Source of the DNA: Actinomycetes bacterium
GTDB taxonomy: Bacteria; Actinomycetota; Acidimicrobiia; Spongiisociales; UBA5794
Length of the DNA: 5,082 nt
NCBI GenBank assembly: GCA_023336875.1
Contig: JAMBLH010000043.1
Coordinates: 1-5,082, forward strand
Direction: 5' to 3'
This document shows positions 1-4,921 of this stretch, piece after piece. Both the position numbers and the translations under genes were made by a program. The notes beneath the pieces were generated by a model. The model saw only the letters and a program-made list of their open reading frames with translations, was not told the origin of the DNA and ran no database searches. Positions within the stretch are counted from its first letter, which is position 1. Each line of letters starts with the position of its first letter.

Positions 1-81
1 ACGGTGTCGCTCAACCCAGTCCTGTCCACCCAACCCGAAAACACCTTGACAAATGAGCGCACATAGGAGAGTCATAGACGC

Positions 82-118
82 AAAAACCATGGTGCCGATG
101 TGGGCGGGGTGCTGCCCC
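82..118 (-). terminator. weak candidate terminator downstream of the 125-667 gene
   Basis: Just past the stop of the minus-strand gene ending at 125, the minus strand can form a short hairpin with GGGG/CCCC arms (115-118 and 106-109) and a 5-nt loop. A run of five T follows at 86-82. The stem is only 4 bp and lies about 19 nt from the T run, so this is a poor match to a classical intrinsic terminator. The rest of 1-124 shows no supported gene. A TTGACA at 46-51 on the plus strand has no well-spaced -10 partner. Confidence 0.2.
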
Positions 119-124
119 TGTGTG

Positions 125-667
125 CTACTCGGGTGGTTCGGGAGGCAGCACTCGAATGGAGTCGTCCGGCAGGTCATCGACGGCGGCGATAGATCTACGC
201 CGTAACCACTCAATTCCGGCGAGTACCGCGCGATCAGACAACCCGAAGGGCACCGTCGCACCGCGGTCACGGGTCCAACCCCATACGTCACCGAGTCTGA
301 TAATGATCGCGGCCGTGAAGGACCTGAGTCCCACGTAGAACGCCACCATCGCGATCGCGAATGTGATCAGGCTCCCCATGAGTGGCAACAGCGTCGCGAA
401 CACAACGAACGCAGCGACACCAACAATCGAATGGCCGATCATCCTGTCCTGGAGACCCTGCTCTCTCTCTGCACGGCTGGCCGCATCCTTGGCGCCGCTC
501 AGTGTGGCGTAAGACGACGCGACCGGAATCCTCCCGCTGCGCCATCGGGCCGCATGCCCACCGATCTCCAAGTGCCATCGATCACGGGGCGAAACCGGGA
601 TACGGCGAATGCGATACACGCCGCTCTCAAAGCCCTCTCGGTCTTGATGCCACTCGATTTCGGTCAT
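125..667 (-). CDS. hypothetical protein with a two-helix membrane hairpin
   Basis: I do not recognise a named family. The 180-aa product has a charged, soluble N-terminal part (about 1-75) containing a W-x-L-x-I-x-G-G stretch near 31-37 and an Ala-rich segment ASSYATLSGAKDAA (50-63), likely the start of a helix. Two adjacent hydrophobic segments follow, at about 78-97 and 99-123, separated by little more than a turn, so both would form a membrane hairpin. The C-terminal part (about 125-180) is soluble again and ends in an acidic, Pro-rich tail (PPEPPE), so both ends probably lie on the same, likely cytoplasmic, side. The ATG at 667 is preceded by GAGGG (678-682) at a 10-nt spacing, somewhat long for a Shine-Dalgarno. 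The gene points away from the next plus-strand units and shares an intergenic region with them. Its role is unknown. The hydrophobic pattern and open length make it a likely real gene. Confidence 0.75.
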   Translation of the reverse strand: MTEIEWHQDREGFESGVYRIRRIPVSPRDRWHLEIGGHAARWRSGRIPVASSYATLSGAKDAASRAEREQGLQDRMIGHSIVGVAAFVVFATLLPLMGSLITFAIAMVAFYVGLRSFTAAIIIRLGDVWGWTRDRGATVPFGLSDRAVLAGIEWLRRRSIAAVDDLPDDSIRVLPPEPPE

Positions 668-682
668 CGTCGCTGCACCCTC

Positions 683-688
683 AGCGTA
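683..688 (-). promoter_or_regulatory. possible -10 box (TACGCT) for the 125-667 gene
   Basis: TACGCT fits the TAnnnT form of an actinobacterial -10 box. Initiation about 7 nt downstream would leave a short leader that retains at most part of the GAGGG at 678-682. No convincing -35 is visible at 16-18 nt. Positional fit only. Confidence 0.3.
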
Positions 689-705
689 TCAGTTGATCCA
701 GAGAG

Positions 706-846
706 ATGACCCAAGCAATGACCGGCCGCGAGGTTCTGTTTGCGATGATCGCTCTGGTCTTTGCTATCAACGACTCTCCAGGAACGAAGGGCATGTATCC
801 GATCCTCGGAGGCGGAATGGCGGTCCAGCTGCCTGGCTATTCTTGA
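706..846 (+). CDS. possible 46-aa single-helix membrane microprotein
   Basis: This short ORF lies in the divergent intergenic region. It can start at ATG 706 or ATG 718 (in frame, 4 codons later) and stops at TGA 844-846, giving 46 or 42 aa. The product begins MTQAMTGREV, continues with a hydrophobic stretch LFAMIALVFAI that could span a membrane, and ends with a Gly/Pro-rich tail (ILGGGMAVQLPGYS). Third codon positions are about two-thirds G or C, similar to the real genes here. The stop lies 26 nt before the next gene's ATG at 873, whose ribosome binding site falls in the gap, so the two could be co-transcribed. A purine-rich stretch (AGAGAG, 700-705) abuts ATG 706. For ATG 718 I see no good ribosome binding site. 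It may be a chance ORF; the hydrophobic block and codon bias are the only support. Confidence 0.35.
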   Translation: MTQAMTGREVLFAMIALVFAINDSPGTKGMYPILGGGMAVQLPGYS

Positions 847-860
847 CCGAACGGCATGCC

Positions 861-866
861 GAGGAG
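861..866 (+). promoter_or_regulatory. Shine-Dalgarno site deciding the start at 873
   Basis: GAGGAG lies 6 nt before ATG 873, an ideal ribosome binding site. It settles the start of the deazaflavin-dependent oxidoreductase gene at 873 rather than at the in-frame upstream codon at 693, whose extra 60 residues are polar and unlike the family N-terminus. TATTCT at 838-843 could be its -10 box, without a clear -35. Confidence 0.7.
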
Positions 867-872
867 CGCTTG

Positions 873-1349
873 ATGTCAGAGAAACCCGAGAAACGAGCAT
901 GGCTTCCACCGCGGTGGTTCGTTCGCCTCGCCTGGTTCACACACCGCGGCTTGTACCGCGTTTCCGGTGGCCGGGTCGGATTGAGGCGTGCGAAGGGCAA
1001 CCGCTGGGGGATGATGCATCTCACCATCACCGGGCGTCGCAGCGGCCAGGAGCGGAGCGTGATCCTCGGCTATTTCGACGATGGTCCGAACCTCGTCACC
1101 ATGGCGATGAACGGCTGGGCCGACGGCGAACCGGCGTGGTGGCTCAACCTGCAGGCACATCCCGAAGCCAGCGTTGATCTTGTCGACGGTCGACGCACGG
1201 TCAGAGGACGGGCTGCAGAGGGAGAGGAACGGTCGCGACTGTGGGCCTGGTGGCGCGAAATCGACAAGAACTTGGACGCCTACGCTGCGCTCCGATCTGC
1301 TGAGACCGCCGTCGTGGTCCTGGAGCCATCGTCCGATTCCAACGGGTGA
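873..1349 (+). CDS. nitroreductase/deazaflavin (F420)-dependent oxidoreductase family protein (DDN-like), copy 1
   Basis: The 158-aa product carries the signature of the DDN family, a split-barrel (PNPOx-like) fold common in actinobacteria that typically binds reduced F420 and reduces nitro compounds, quinones or other acceptors. The region L-T-I-T-G-R-R-S-G (50-58) leads into a strand and loop, then MNGWADGEPAWWLNLQAHPE (79-98), matching the family pattern 'PaWy.NL.a.Pe', followed by V-D-L-V-D-G. The N-terminal helix region (about 15-35) is amphipathic, as in other members that sit on the membrane. The length is typical for the family. The start is set by a GAGGAG Shine-Dalgarno 6 nt upstream. 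The gene runs convergently to a second, divergent DDN-like gene at 1474-1962. A preceding micro-ORF could be co-transcribed. Family assignment is firm. The cofactor (F420 rather than FMN or none) and the substrate are inferred from the family and cannot be read from the sequence. Confidence 0.88.
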   Translation: MSEKPEKRAWLPPRWFVRLAWFTHRGLYRVSGGRVGLRRAKGNRWGMMHLTITGRRSGQERSVILGYFDDGPNLVTMAMNGWADGEPAWWLNLQAHPEASVDLVDGRRTVRGRAAEGEERSRLWAWWREIDKNLDAYAALRSAETAVVVLEPSSDSNG

Positions 1350-1372
1350 TGCGTCGGTCTTCAGACGTCGGT

Positions 1373-1414
1373 CTCATCTGGGTGCTCCACCGGTGATGAG
1401 CGCGTACTGCGCGC
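1373..1414. terminator. hairpins in the convergent gap between the two DDN-like genes
   Basis: The gap between the two convergent stop codons holds an interrupted hairpin: CTCATC (1373-1378) pairs with GATGAG (1395-1400), and inside it GGTG (1381-1384) pairs with CACC (1388-1391) across a 3-nt loop. A second small hairpin follows directly, GCGCG (1400-1404) with CGCGC (1410-1414). The position suits a bidirectional transcription barrier, but neither strand has a T run after the stem, so an intrinsic terminator is not proven. A direct repeat CGTCGGTCT lies next to it at 1352-1360 and 1366-1374. Confidence 0.3.
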
Positions 1415-1473
1415 CGCGTGACTTCCGATCAAGCGATGACCCGCCCCATTTCCGGCACCTGAAGTCAAATCAG

Positions 1474-1962
1474 CTATGGGAGGCTGTGTTCGTTACGTCT
1501 CTGGGGGGTGATGGTGACCATGGCGAGACGGGAGGCATAGGTCTCAAGCTCAGCGCGCGTGGGATTCACGGGTACACCGCGCAGGCGCAGCATCCGACCG
1601 ACCATTCTCGGATGCCTCTCCAACCGCAACTCGAGGAAGTCGGCGATACGATGGGGGTCGCTGCACGTCTCCGCGACTCCCGAGAAGCGAGATCGGCCGA
1701 CTCGTACTTCCACCCGCGGGTCGGCGACCGCATTGAGGTACCAATCGGCGCGTGCACCCCGCGCGGATGCGACAACGAACTTTCCGTTCACCTGTTCGTA
1801 CTGAAGTGGTGTGACGCGGGGTTCTCCGGTCCTGCGGCCGTTCGTAGTGAGCAGGAGGACAAAGCGGCCATATGCGGTGCCGGGTCCGATCGCATACACC
1901 AGCCGTGGCGGAAGCTTGAGGAGGCGGAGGAGCCATCTGCGGAGGGCGATGCTCATGGGCAT
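1474..1962 (-). CDS. nitroreductase/deazaflavin (F420)-dependent oxidoreductase family protein (DDN-like), copy 2
   Basis: The 162-aa product belongs to the same split-barrel DDN family as the protein at 873-1349 but is clearly divergent from it. Diagnostic parts are an Arg/Leu-rich amphipathic N-terminal helix (4-22), L-L-T-T-N-G-R-R-T-G-E-P-R (37-49) with the family's GRRTG loop, VTPLQYEQVNGKFVVASARG (50-69), and DWYLNAVADPRVEV (73-86), matching 'W..Nl.a.P.v.v'. It lacks the PAWW variant seen in copy 1. A C-terminal segment rich in Arg and Leu (108-128) is typical of the subgroup with a FLELR...HP.M motif. ATG 1962 is preferred over the in-frame ATG 1956: a TAnnnT -10 lies exactly 6 nt upstream and there is no Shine-Dalgarno for either, implying a leaderless message. 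The expected activity is F420H2-dependent reduction of an unknown acceptor, inferred from the family only. Confidence 0.88.
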   Translation of the reverse strand: MPMSIALRRWLLRLLKLPPRLVYAIGPGTAYGRFVLLLTTNGRRTGEPRVTPLQYEQVNGKFVVASARGARADWYLNAVADPRVEVRVGRSRFSGVAETCSDPHRIADFLELRLERHPRMVGRMLRLRGVPVNPTRAELETYASRLAMVTITPQRRNEHSLP

Positions 1963-1969
1963 ATGCCCA
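1956..1969. repeat. 14-bp perfect palindrome over the start codon of the 1474-1962 gene
   Basis: TGGGCATATGCCCA is a perfect two-fold symmetric sequence. It touches the last base of the putative -10 box (1969-1974) and covers the inferred transcription start and the ATG at 1962. That position would suit an operator for a dimeric repressor, but the palindrome may also arise by chance from ATG-CCC-ATG coding sequence. I find no second copy elsewhere in the window. Confidence 0.35.
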
Positions 1970-1974
1970 CACTA
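1969..1974 (-). promoter_or_regulatory. -10 box (TAGTGT) for the leaderless start at 1962
   Basis: TAGTGT matches TAnnnT and ends 6 nt before ATG 1962, so transcription would begin at or next to the A of the start codon. No Shine-Dalgarno precedes the ATG and no convincing -35 is visible, as is usual for actinobacterial promoters of this kind. The same arrangement recurs at three other genes in the window. Confidence 0.55.
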
Positions 1975-2060
1975 CGCGCAGCGAGTCCGGCGCGCCCCCA
2001 GCCATGGGTGCTTCGCCGATGGCAGTCTTGTCGTCGGGGATCTGGCGTGCGTCGGGGCCG

Positions 2061-2606
2061 TCAGCCGCCGATGATGCCGTCGCAGGATTGGGCTGCGGTT
2101 TGGAAGGCGGGATCGTCGATGTCGATGGCATCGCCGAATGGTCCGGCTCCGGTGTGGCCATCGCTGGAGAAGTCAGGATCGGGCAAGTCGTAGCCGTTGT
2201 CGCGCATGCACACGGCGAAAGCGAGAAGCTCGTCCTCACGCTCAGAGAGGTCCTCGGTACTGAGACCGAACGTCACATCTTCGAGGAATCCCCGGCAGAC
2301 ATCGAAAGCCGAGTGGACGGCTGCCATGTCGAGTGTCTCCCCGGCGATGGCGTGCGGACTTGGAGGTACCAGGTTCCCTTCCTCATCAACGCCCGGGTCG
2401 TCGACATTGAGCCCCTCATCTCGCAGGCACGCAGTGAACGCCAAAACGGACTCCTCACCCACGATCGATCCGCCGTCACTCTCCGTCTGGATGTCACCGG
2501 TGTCGGCATCGAGGGAAACGACATCAGCATTCGTGGTATCGCCGCTGCACGCAGCAGCGACCAACCCGAATGCGACCAGGAGGGGAAGGGCGAATTTGCG
2601 TTTCAT
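2061..2606 (-). CDS. secreted lipoprotein with two tandem Cys-pair repeats
   Basis: The 181-aa product has a lipoprotein signal: basic MKRK, a hydrophobic core (5-16), then VAAAC with the lipid-modified Cys at 20, and an Asp/Ser/Thr-rich linker to about residue 50. It would be anchored on the outer face of the membrane. The mature part is a duplicated unit. Repeat A has LAFTACLRDEGLNVDDP (55-71) with Cys60 and Cys104; repeat B has LAFAVCMRDNGYDLPDP (128-144) with Cys133 and Cys175. The Cys spacings are nearly equal (44 and 42), which suggests one disulfide per repeat. The 'FAxCMRxxG...DP' motif is found in many actinobacterial lipoproteins, often beside MacB-type ABC transporters, but no transporter is visible here and the function is unknown. 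The start at 2606 is chosen because the GTG at 2741 would put 45 polar residues before the signal peptide. There is no clear Shine-Dalgarno. The protein is strongly acidic overall. Confidence 0.82.
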   Translation of the reverse strand: MKRKFALPLLVAFGLVAAACSGDTTNADVVSLDADTGDIQTESDGGSIVGEESVLAFTACLRDEGLNVDDPGVDEEGNLVPPSPHAIAGETLDMAAVHSAFDVCRGFLEDVTFGLSTEDLSEREDELLAFAVCMRDNGYDLPDPDFSSDGHTGAGPFGDAIDIDDPAFQTAAQSCDGIIGG

Positions 2607-2799
2607 CGGCTGTACCCGTTCGATTGGGAGCGAGTCTCGGCTCAGAACTGGCAGCTCAGATTGGTTGCTTGAGGACCAGCGTAGAAACGGGGCGTTGAGT
2701 ACGCCTCGGCTCTTCTCCTCCTGACGGCAAGCACACGCCACGTCGGGAGAGCGTCCTTCGACCAGTTCACCAACTCATATGTGCCTCGACATGGGAGGT
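2607..2799 (-). other. non-coding gap upstream of the lipoprotein gene
   Basis: No supported gene. In-frame extension of the lipoprotein to the GTG at 2741 is possible but the residues are polar and unlike a signal peptide. A TAnnnT hexamer (TACGCT, 2678-2683) could be a -10 box and would leave a leader of roughly 65 nt; there is no good -35. Unlike four neighbouring genes, no TAnnnT lies 6 nt before the start codon. Small inverted repeats (AGTT/AACT at 2764-2775) are too short to call a terminator for the gene ending at 2800. Confidence 0.4.
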
Positions 2800-3060
2800 C
2801 TACTTCGATGCTCTCAGTGGCGCGAACCCGAGCAGCCGGAATACGAGGTAGCCAACGCCAATGCCGAGGAGCAGGGGAAAGATGGGTGACCAGTCACCAC
2901 CGGGCCACTCGATGATCGGTGTACCGAGCCATGATCGGCACCGTTCCCAACTGGGCACTCCACCGATGTCGTCGCACCCGGCGGTCATGGTTCCGAGGAA
3001 CGTCATGATGCCTGCAAGGGAAGACACCAGGATCCGAGCGGTCGCCTTCACCGTTCCCAT
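2800..3060 (-). CDS. small two-helix membrane protein with a Cys-containing outer loop
   Basis: I do not recognise a named family. The 86-aa product has a hydrophobic segment at about 9-28 and a second at about 58-80, joined by a 30-residue loop with GCDDIGGVPSWERCRSWLG (28-46) and an IIEWPGGDW stretch. The two Cys (29 and 41) lie in this loop, which would face outside if the basic ends stay in the cytoplasm, and could form a disulfide. The first segment ends in TAGC, which could be read as a lipobox, but the weak -3 position and the second membrane segment favour an ordinary membrane anchor. ATG 3060 has a TAnnnT box exactly 6 nt upstream and no Shine-Dalgarno. The gene sits alone between the lipoprotein and the FAD enzyme. 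The regular membrane pattern, Trp/Cys-rich loop and promoter make it a likely real gene of unknown role. Confidence 0.72.
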   Translation of the reverse strand: MGTVKATARILVSSLAGIMTFLGTMTAGCDDIGGVPSWERCRSWLGTPIIEWPGGDWSPIFPLLLGIGVGYLVFRLLGFAPLRASK

Positions 3061-3066
3061 ACCGAC

Positions 3067-3072
3067 AAGCTA
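3067..3072 (-). promoter_or_regulatory. -10 box (TAGCTT) for the leaderless start at 3060
   Basis: TAGCTT ends 6 nt before ATG 3060. It is the only one of the four such boxes with a partial -35: GCGACA at 3090-3095, matching the last four bases of TTGACA, at a 17-bp spacing. Confidence 0.6.
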
Positions 3073-3231
3073 GTCACACCACCCACGGTTGTCGCTACGG
3101 GCGTGCCCTTCCGGGTGGGGTCGTCGTCAGTCGTTTCGCTGCGTGCCAATCAGCGCGCTCAGATCACGATTCCAGAGCGCGTGGCTCGGTGGGTTGTCAA
3201 GTCCTTGGCTCTGGTCTCGTGGCTCATCGCT

Positions 3232-4473
3232 TCAAGCATCGTGACGTGTGCCTCGTTTCGCAGCCCCGGAATCTCCGAGGATGTGGTTGGCGGCGTAGAC
3301 GCCGGTGACATATGAATCTTCGAGGTTGCACACGTTGTGGTCGCCGACGAGATAGAGGCCCGGTCCTTGCTCGCACTCGAGAAGGATGTCTCCCTCGAGG
3401 TGAAACGCCGGATTCCAATGCTGATGCTCGACGACCTCCCAAGTGCTGAAGTAATGCCCAAAGTCAGGGTCTTCAGAAACCGAGCAGAACAGTATGGATC
3501 CTCCATTCTGCCGAGCAATTCCGAGAGTGGGGTCGCCTTCAGGAAACAGGCTGTATGTGGCTTGTGCCCATGGCCGACGCAGATTGCCCCTGATCAAGAA
3601 CGTGTGGGCGTAGTTCGGGCCTTTCAGGAGGCCCAGATCGAGCAGTCGAGCGGAGACGTCGATGGGGGTGGCAACCACCACGTTGGTGGCGGAGAAGCTG
3701 CCTTGGTTGCGGGTCCGAATCGAGTAGCGGTCGGCGTTGGGGGTGATGTCCGTCACTGAATCGAGGACCACGGCTTCTTCGAACCCGCTCATGAGAAGGT
3801 CGAAACGGAACGTGTATTCGAATGCGGGAGTGATCGTGGGTAGAACTCCTACCAACAGAGTGAAGGCGGTTAGTCGATCCACGGACGTGAAGGCGGTCCC
3901 TTGTGCACCAGGAGCGAGGTAAGACCGGGCGATGTCTTCAATCCGATGCCGATGAATGAACTCGGGTGCCTCTTCCTCGTAGAGCCCCCACAGCAGTGGA
4001 TCCGCTCTGATCGCCTGGTCCTGCGATATCAGCAGGCAATCCTGCTTGAAGGTTTCATGATGGTGACGGAACTCGCGCATCAGGCGAAGGAATCGAATAG
4101 CTTGTAGCGGATGCAGCAGCAGCGGCATGTTCCCCCGCGTGAATGAGCCGTCTTGGTCGCCGCGAAGAACACGGCGCCATCTGATCCGGCGGCCCCGGTC
4201 AACAAATCGGTTTACGTGGTGGTAGTCGCTCGTTACGTAGTAGGCGCCGAGGTTGACCGTGCCGTCTGCGGAGGTGTGGATGCGGCCACCGACATCCTCC
4301 GTGATGAGCAGGAACGGTCGCCCGTTGTCGTGGAGCTGGCGGGCGCAGGCCAGACCGGCGATTCCACCGCCGATGATGACTGTCTCATGCTGGCGCGCCA
4401 GCGGCGACATCGCTCTCCCCGATGAGCCCGCAGTCGGAGACTCCGTGTTCGTTCGATCATGCCTCTTGGCCAC
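3232..4473 (-). CDS. FAD-dependent oxidoreductase, amine-oxidase/phytoene-desaturase-like
   Basis: The 413-aa product has the FAD-binding Rossmann start of the flavin amine oxidase superfamily: TVIIGGGIAGLACARQL (31-47) with GxGxxG, the pyrophosphate-contacting GGRI (62-65), and a following D-G-T-V-N-L-G-A-Y-Y (70-79). The C-terminal FAD motif is GLYLVGDHNVCNLEDSYVTG (372-391) followed by VYAANHIL, matching 'Y.aGD.......GA..SG..aA'. The middle (about 110-300) would form the substrate domain and has an aromatic, hydrophobic stretch around 195-228. The length is at the short end for the family, whose members oxidise amines, desaturate carotenoids or act on porphyrins. The substrate cannot be read here, and no carotenoid, haem or polyamine gene is nearby. 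The start is placed at GTG 4473, because TAGAGT lies exactly 6 nt upstream. TTG 4476, one codon earlier, and ATG 4410 (residue 22) are alternatives; the last still keeps the FAD motif. Confidence 0.87.
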   Translation of the reverse strand: MAKRHDRTNTESPTAGSSGRAMSPLARQHETVIIGGGIAGLACARQLHDNGRPFLLITEDVGGRIHTSADGTVNLGAYYVTSDYHHVNRFVDRGRRIRWRRVLRGDQDGSFTRGNMPLLLHPLQAIRFLRLMREFRHHHETFKQDCLLISQDQAIRADPLLWGLYEEEAPEFIHRHRIEDIARSYLAPGAQGTAFTSVDRLTAFTLLVGVLPTITPAFEYTFRFDLLMSGFEEAVVLDSVTDITPNADRYSIRTRNQGSFSATNVVVATPIDVSARLLDLGLLKGPNYAHTFLIRGNLRRPWAQATYSLFPEGDPTLGIARQNGGSILFCSVSEDPDFGHYFSTWEVVEHQHWNPAFHLEGDILLECEQGPGLYLVGDHNVCNLEDSYVTGVYAANHILGDSGAAKRGTRHDA

Positions 4474-4479
4474 CAACCA

Positions 4480-4485
4480 ACTCTA
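4480..4485 (-). promoter_or_regulatory. -10 box (TAGAGT) for the leaderless start at 4473
   Basis: TAGAGT ends 6 nt before GTG 4473, the same spacing as at the other three genes. This spacing picks GTG 4473 over the TTG at 4476. There is no Shine-Dalgarno and no -35 match at 17 or 18 nt. Confidence 0.5.
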
Positions 4486-4702
4486 CAGACCCACACTCTT
4501 CTCGGCAGTGGAGCAACGAGCACCTGAAACCGCAACACCTATGGATGACCCGGACGGTCGCATCAGATCATGGTTGTTGCCGGAGATAGGTGGTTCGGGC
4601 GCATGCGAGATGCCCCGGACCTCGACGTGTCCCAAGCCGTCACTTCCAAGTGTCCAGGTCGCTGATGCCGAATCCGGGCGAAGAAGTCGGCGCTAACCCT
4701 TC
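4486..4702 (-). other. non-coding gap between the small protein gene and the FAD enzyme gene
   Basis: No gene is supported in these roughly 220 bases. The overlapping open frames on both strands give low-complexity Arg/Pro/Ser-rich translations without a start signal. A 12-bp inverted repeat, CACTTCCAAGTG (4641-4652), has arms of 5 bp and only 2 bases between them, so it could be a protein site but not a good RNA hairpin. No T-rich terminator follows the stop at 4703. Confidence 0.4.
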
Positions 4703-4921
4703 CTACGCCTCCTCGACGTGTGGATCGATGTTGCGCTCTTCGAGATAACGGTTGTAGCGCATCCATCCATCTGAATCCTTGGCGAGACGTATCTTGCCTG
4801 CGTTAGATTGAATGGTGAGGTCCCCATTTTCATGGCGCACGGTCTCTCGCAAGAGCTCGTCAGATGGTCCATGGAAGGGACTTCCCGTGCTTCCTTGAGT
4901 CTTGTCGTCGTGGTTTGTCAT
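4703..4921 (-). CDS. small hydrophilic hypothetical protein
   Basis: I do not recognise a family. The 72-aa product is soluble and has no membrane segment. It has a polar, probably flexible N-terminus (MTNHDDKTQGSTGSPFHG, 1-18), then a more ordered region with alternating hydrophobics (DLTIQSNAGKIRLAKDSDGW, 34-53), which suggests two short strands joined by a turn. A helix-like YNRYLEERNIDPHVEEA tail (56-72) follows. The start at ATG 4921 is supported by TAAGAT exactly 6 nt upstream; GGAAG also lies before it but only 1 nt away, too close for a Shine-Dalgarno. An upstream minus frame that enters from the window edge ends in a TGA at 4920-4918, overlapping this ATG. The gene is short and unrecognised, but the promoter and amino-acid pattern favour it over the overlapping plus-strand frames. 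Confidence 0.6.
   Translation of the reverse strand: MTNHDDKTQGSTGSPFHGPSDELLRETVRHENGDLTIQSNAGKIRLAKDSDGWMRYNRYLEERNIDPHVEEA

Noticed and set aside
46..80. Promoter from TTGACA at 46-51 on the plus strand
   Set aside because: No TAnnnT -10 lies at 16-18 bp, and no gene follows on this strand; the only short frame after it is antisense to the 125-667 gene.
693..872. N-terminal extension of the first DDN-like protein up to an ATG or TTG near 693
   Set aside because: The added 60 residues are polar and unlike the family, and an ideal GAGGAG lies 6 nt before ATG 873.
1989..1996. GGCGCGCC palindrome
   Set aside because: An 8-bp GC palindrome is expected by chance in DNA of this composition and has no special position.
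1174..2193. 339-aa plus-strand open frame
   Set aside because: It runs antisense to the second DDN-like gene and the lipoprotein; its translation is Arg/Ser/Pro-rich with no motif, as expected for a GC-rich shadow frame.
1550..2239. 229-aa minus-strand open frame
   Set aside because: It overlaps the second DDN-like gene and the lipoprotein in another frame and translates to Pro/Arg-rich sequence without domains.
2004..2672. 222-aa plus-strand open frame
   Set aside because: It is antisense to the lipoprotein, which has a signal peptide, lipobox and repeated Cys motifs.
2607..2741. Lipoprotein start at GTG 2741
   Set aside because: It would bury the signal peptide behind 45 polar residues; ATG 2606 gives a normal MKRK...VAAAC lipoprotein signal.
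3079..3118. CCACCC/GGGTGG inverted repeat as a terminator for the FAD enzyme gene
   Set aside because: The arms are 6 bp with a 28-nt loop and no T run follows on the minus strand; too weak to call.
4253..4696. 147-aa plus-strand open frame
   Set aside because: It starts antisense to the FAD-binding motif and continues into a non-coding gap; no ribosome binding site or recognisable motif.
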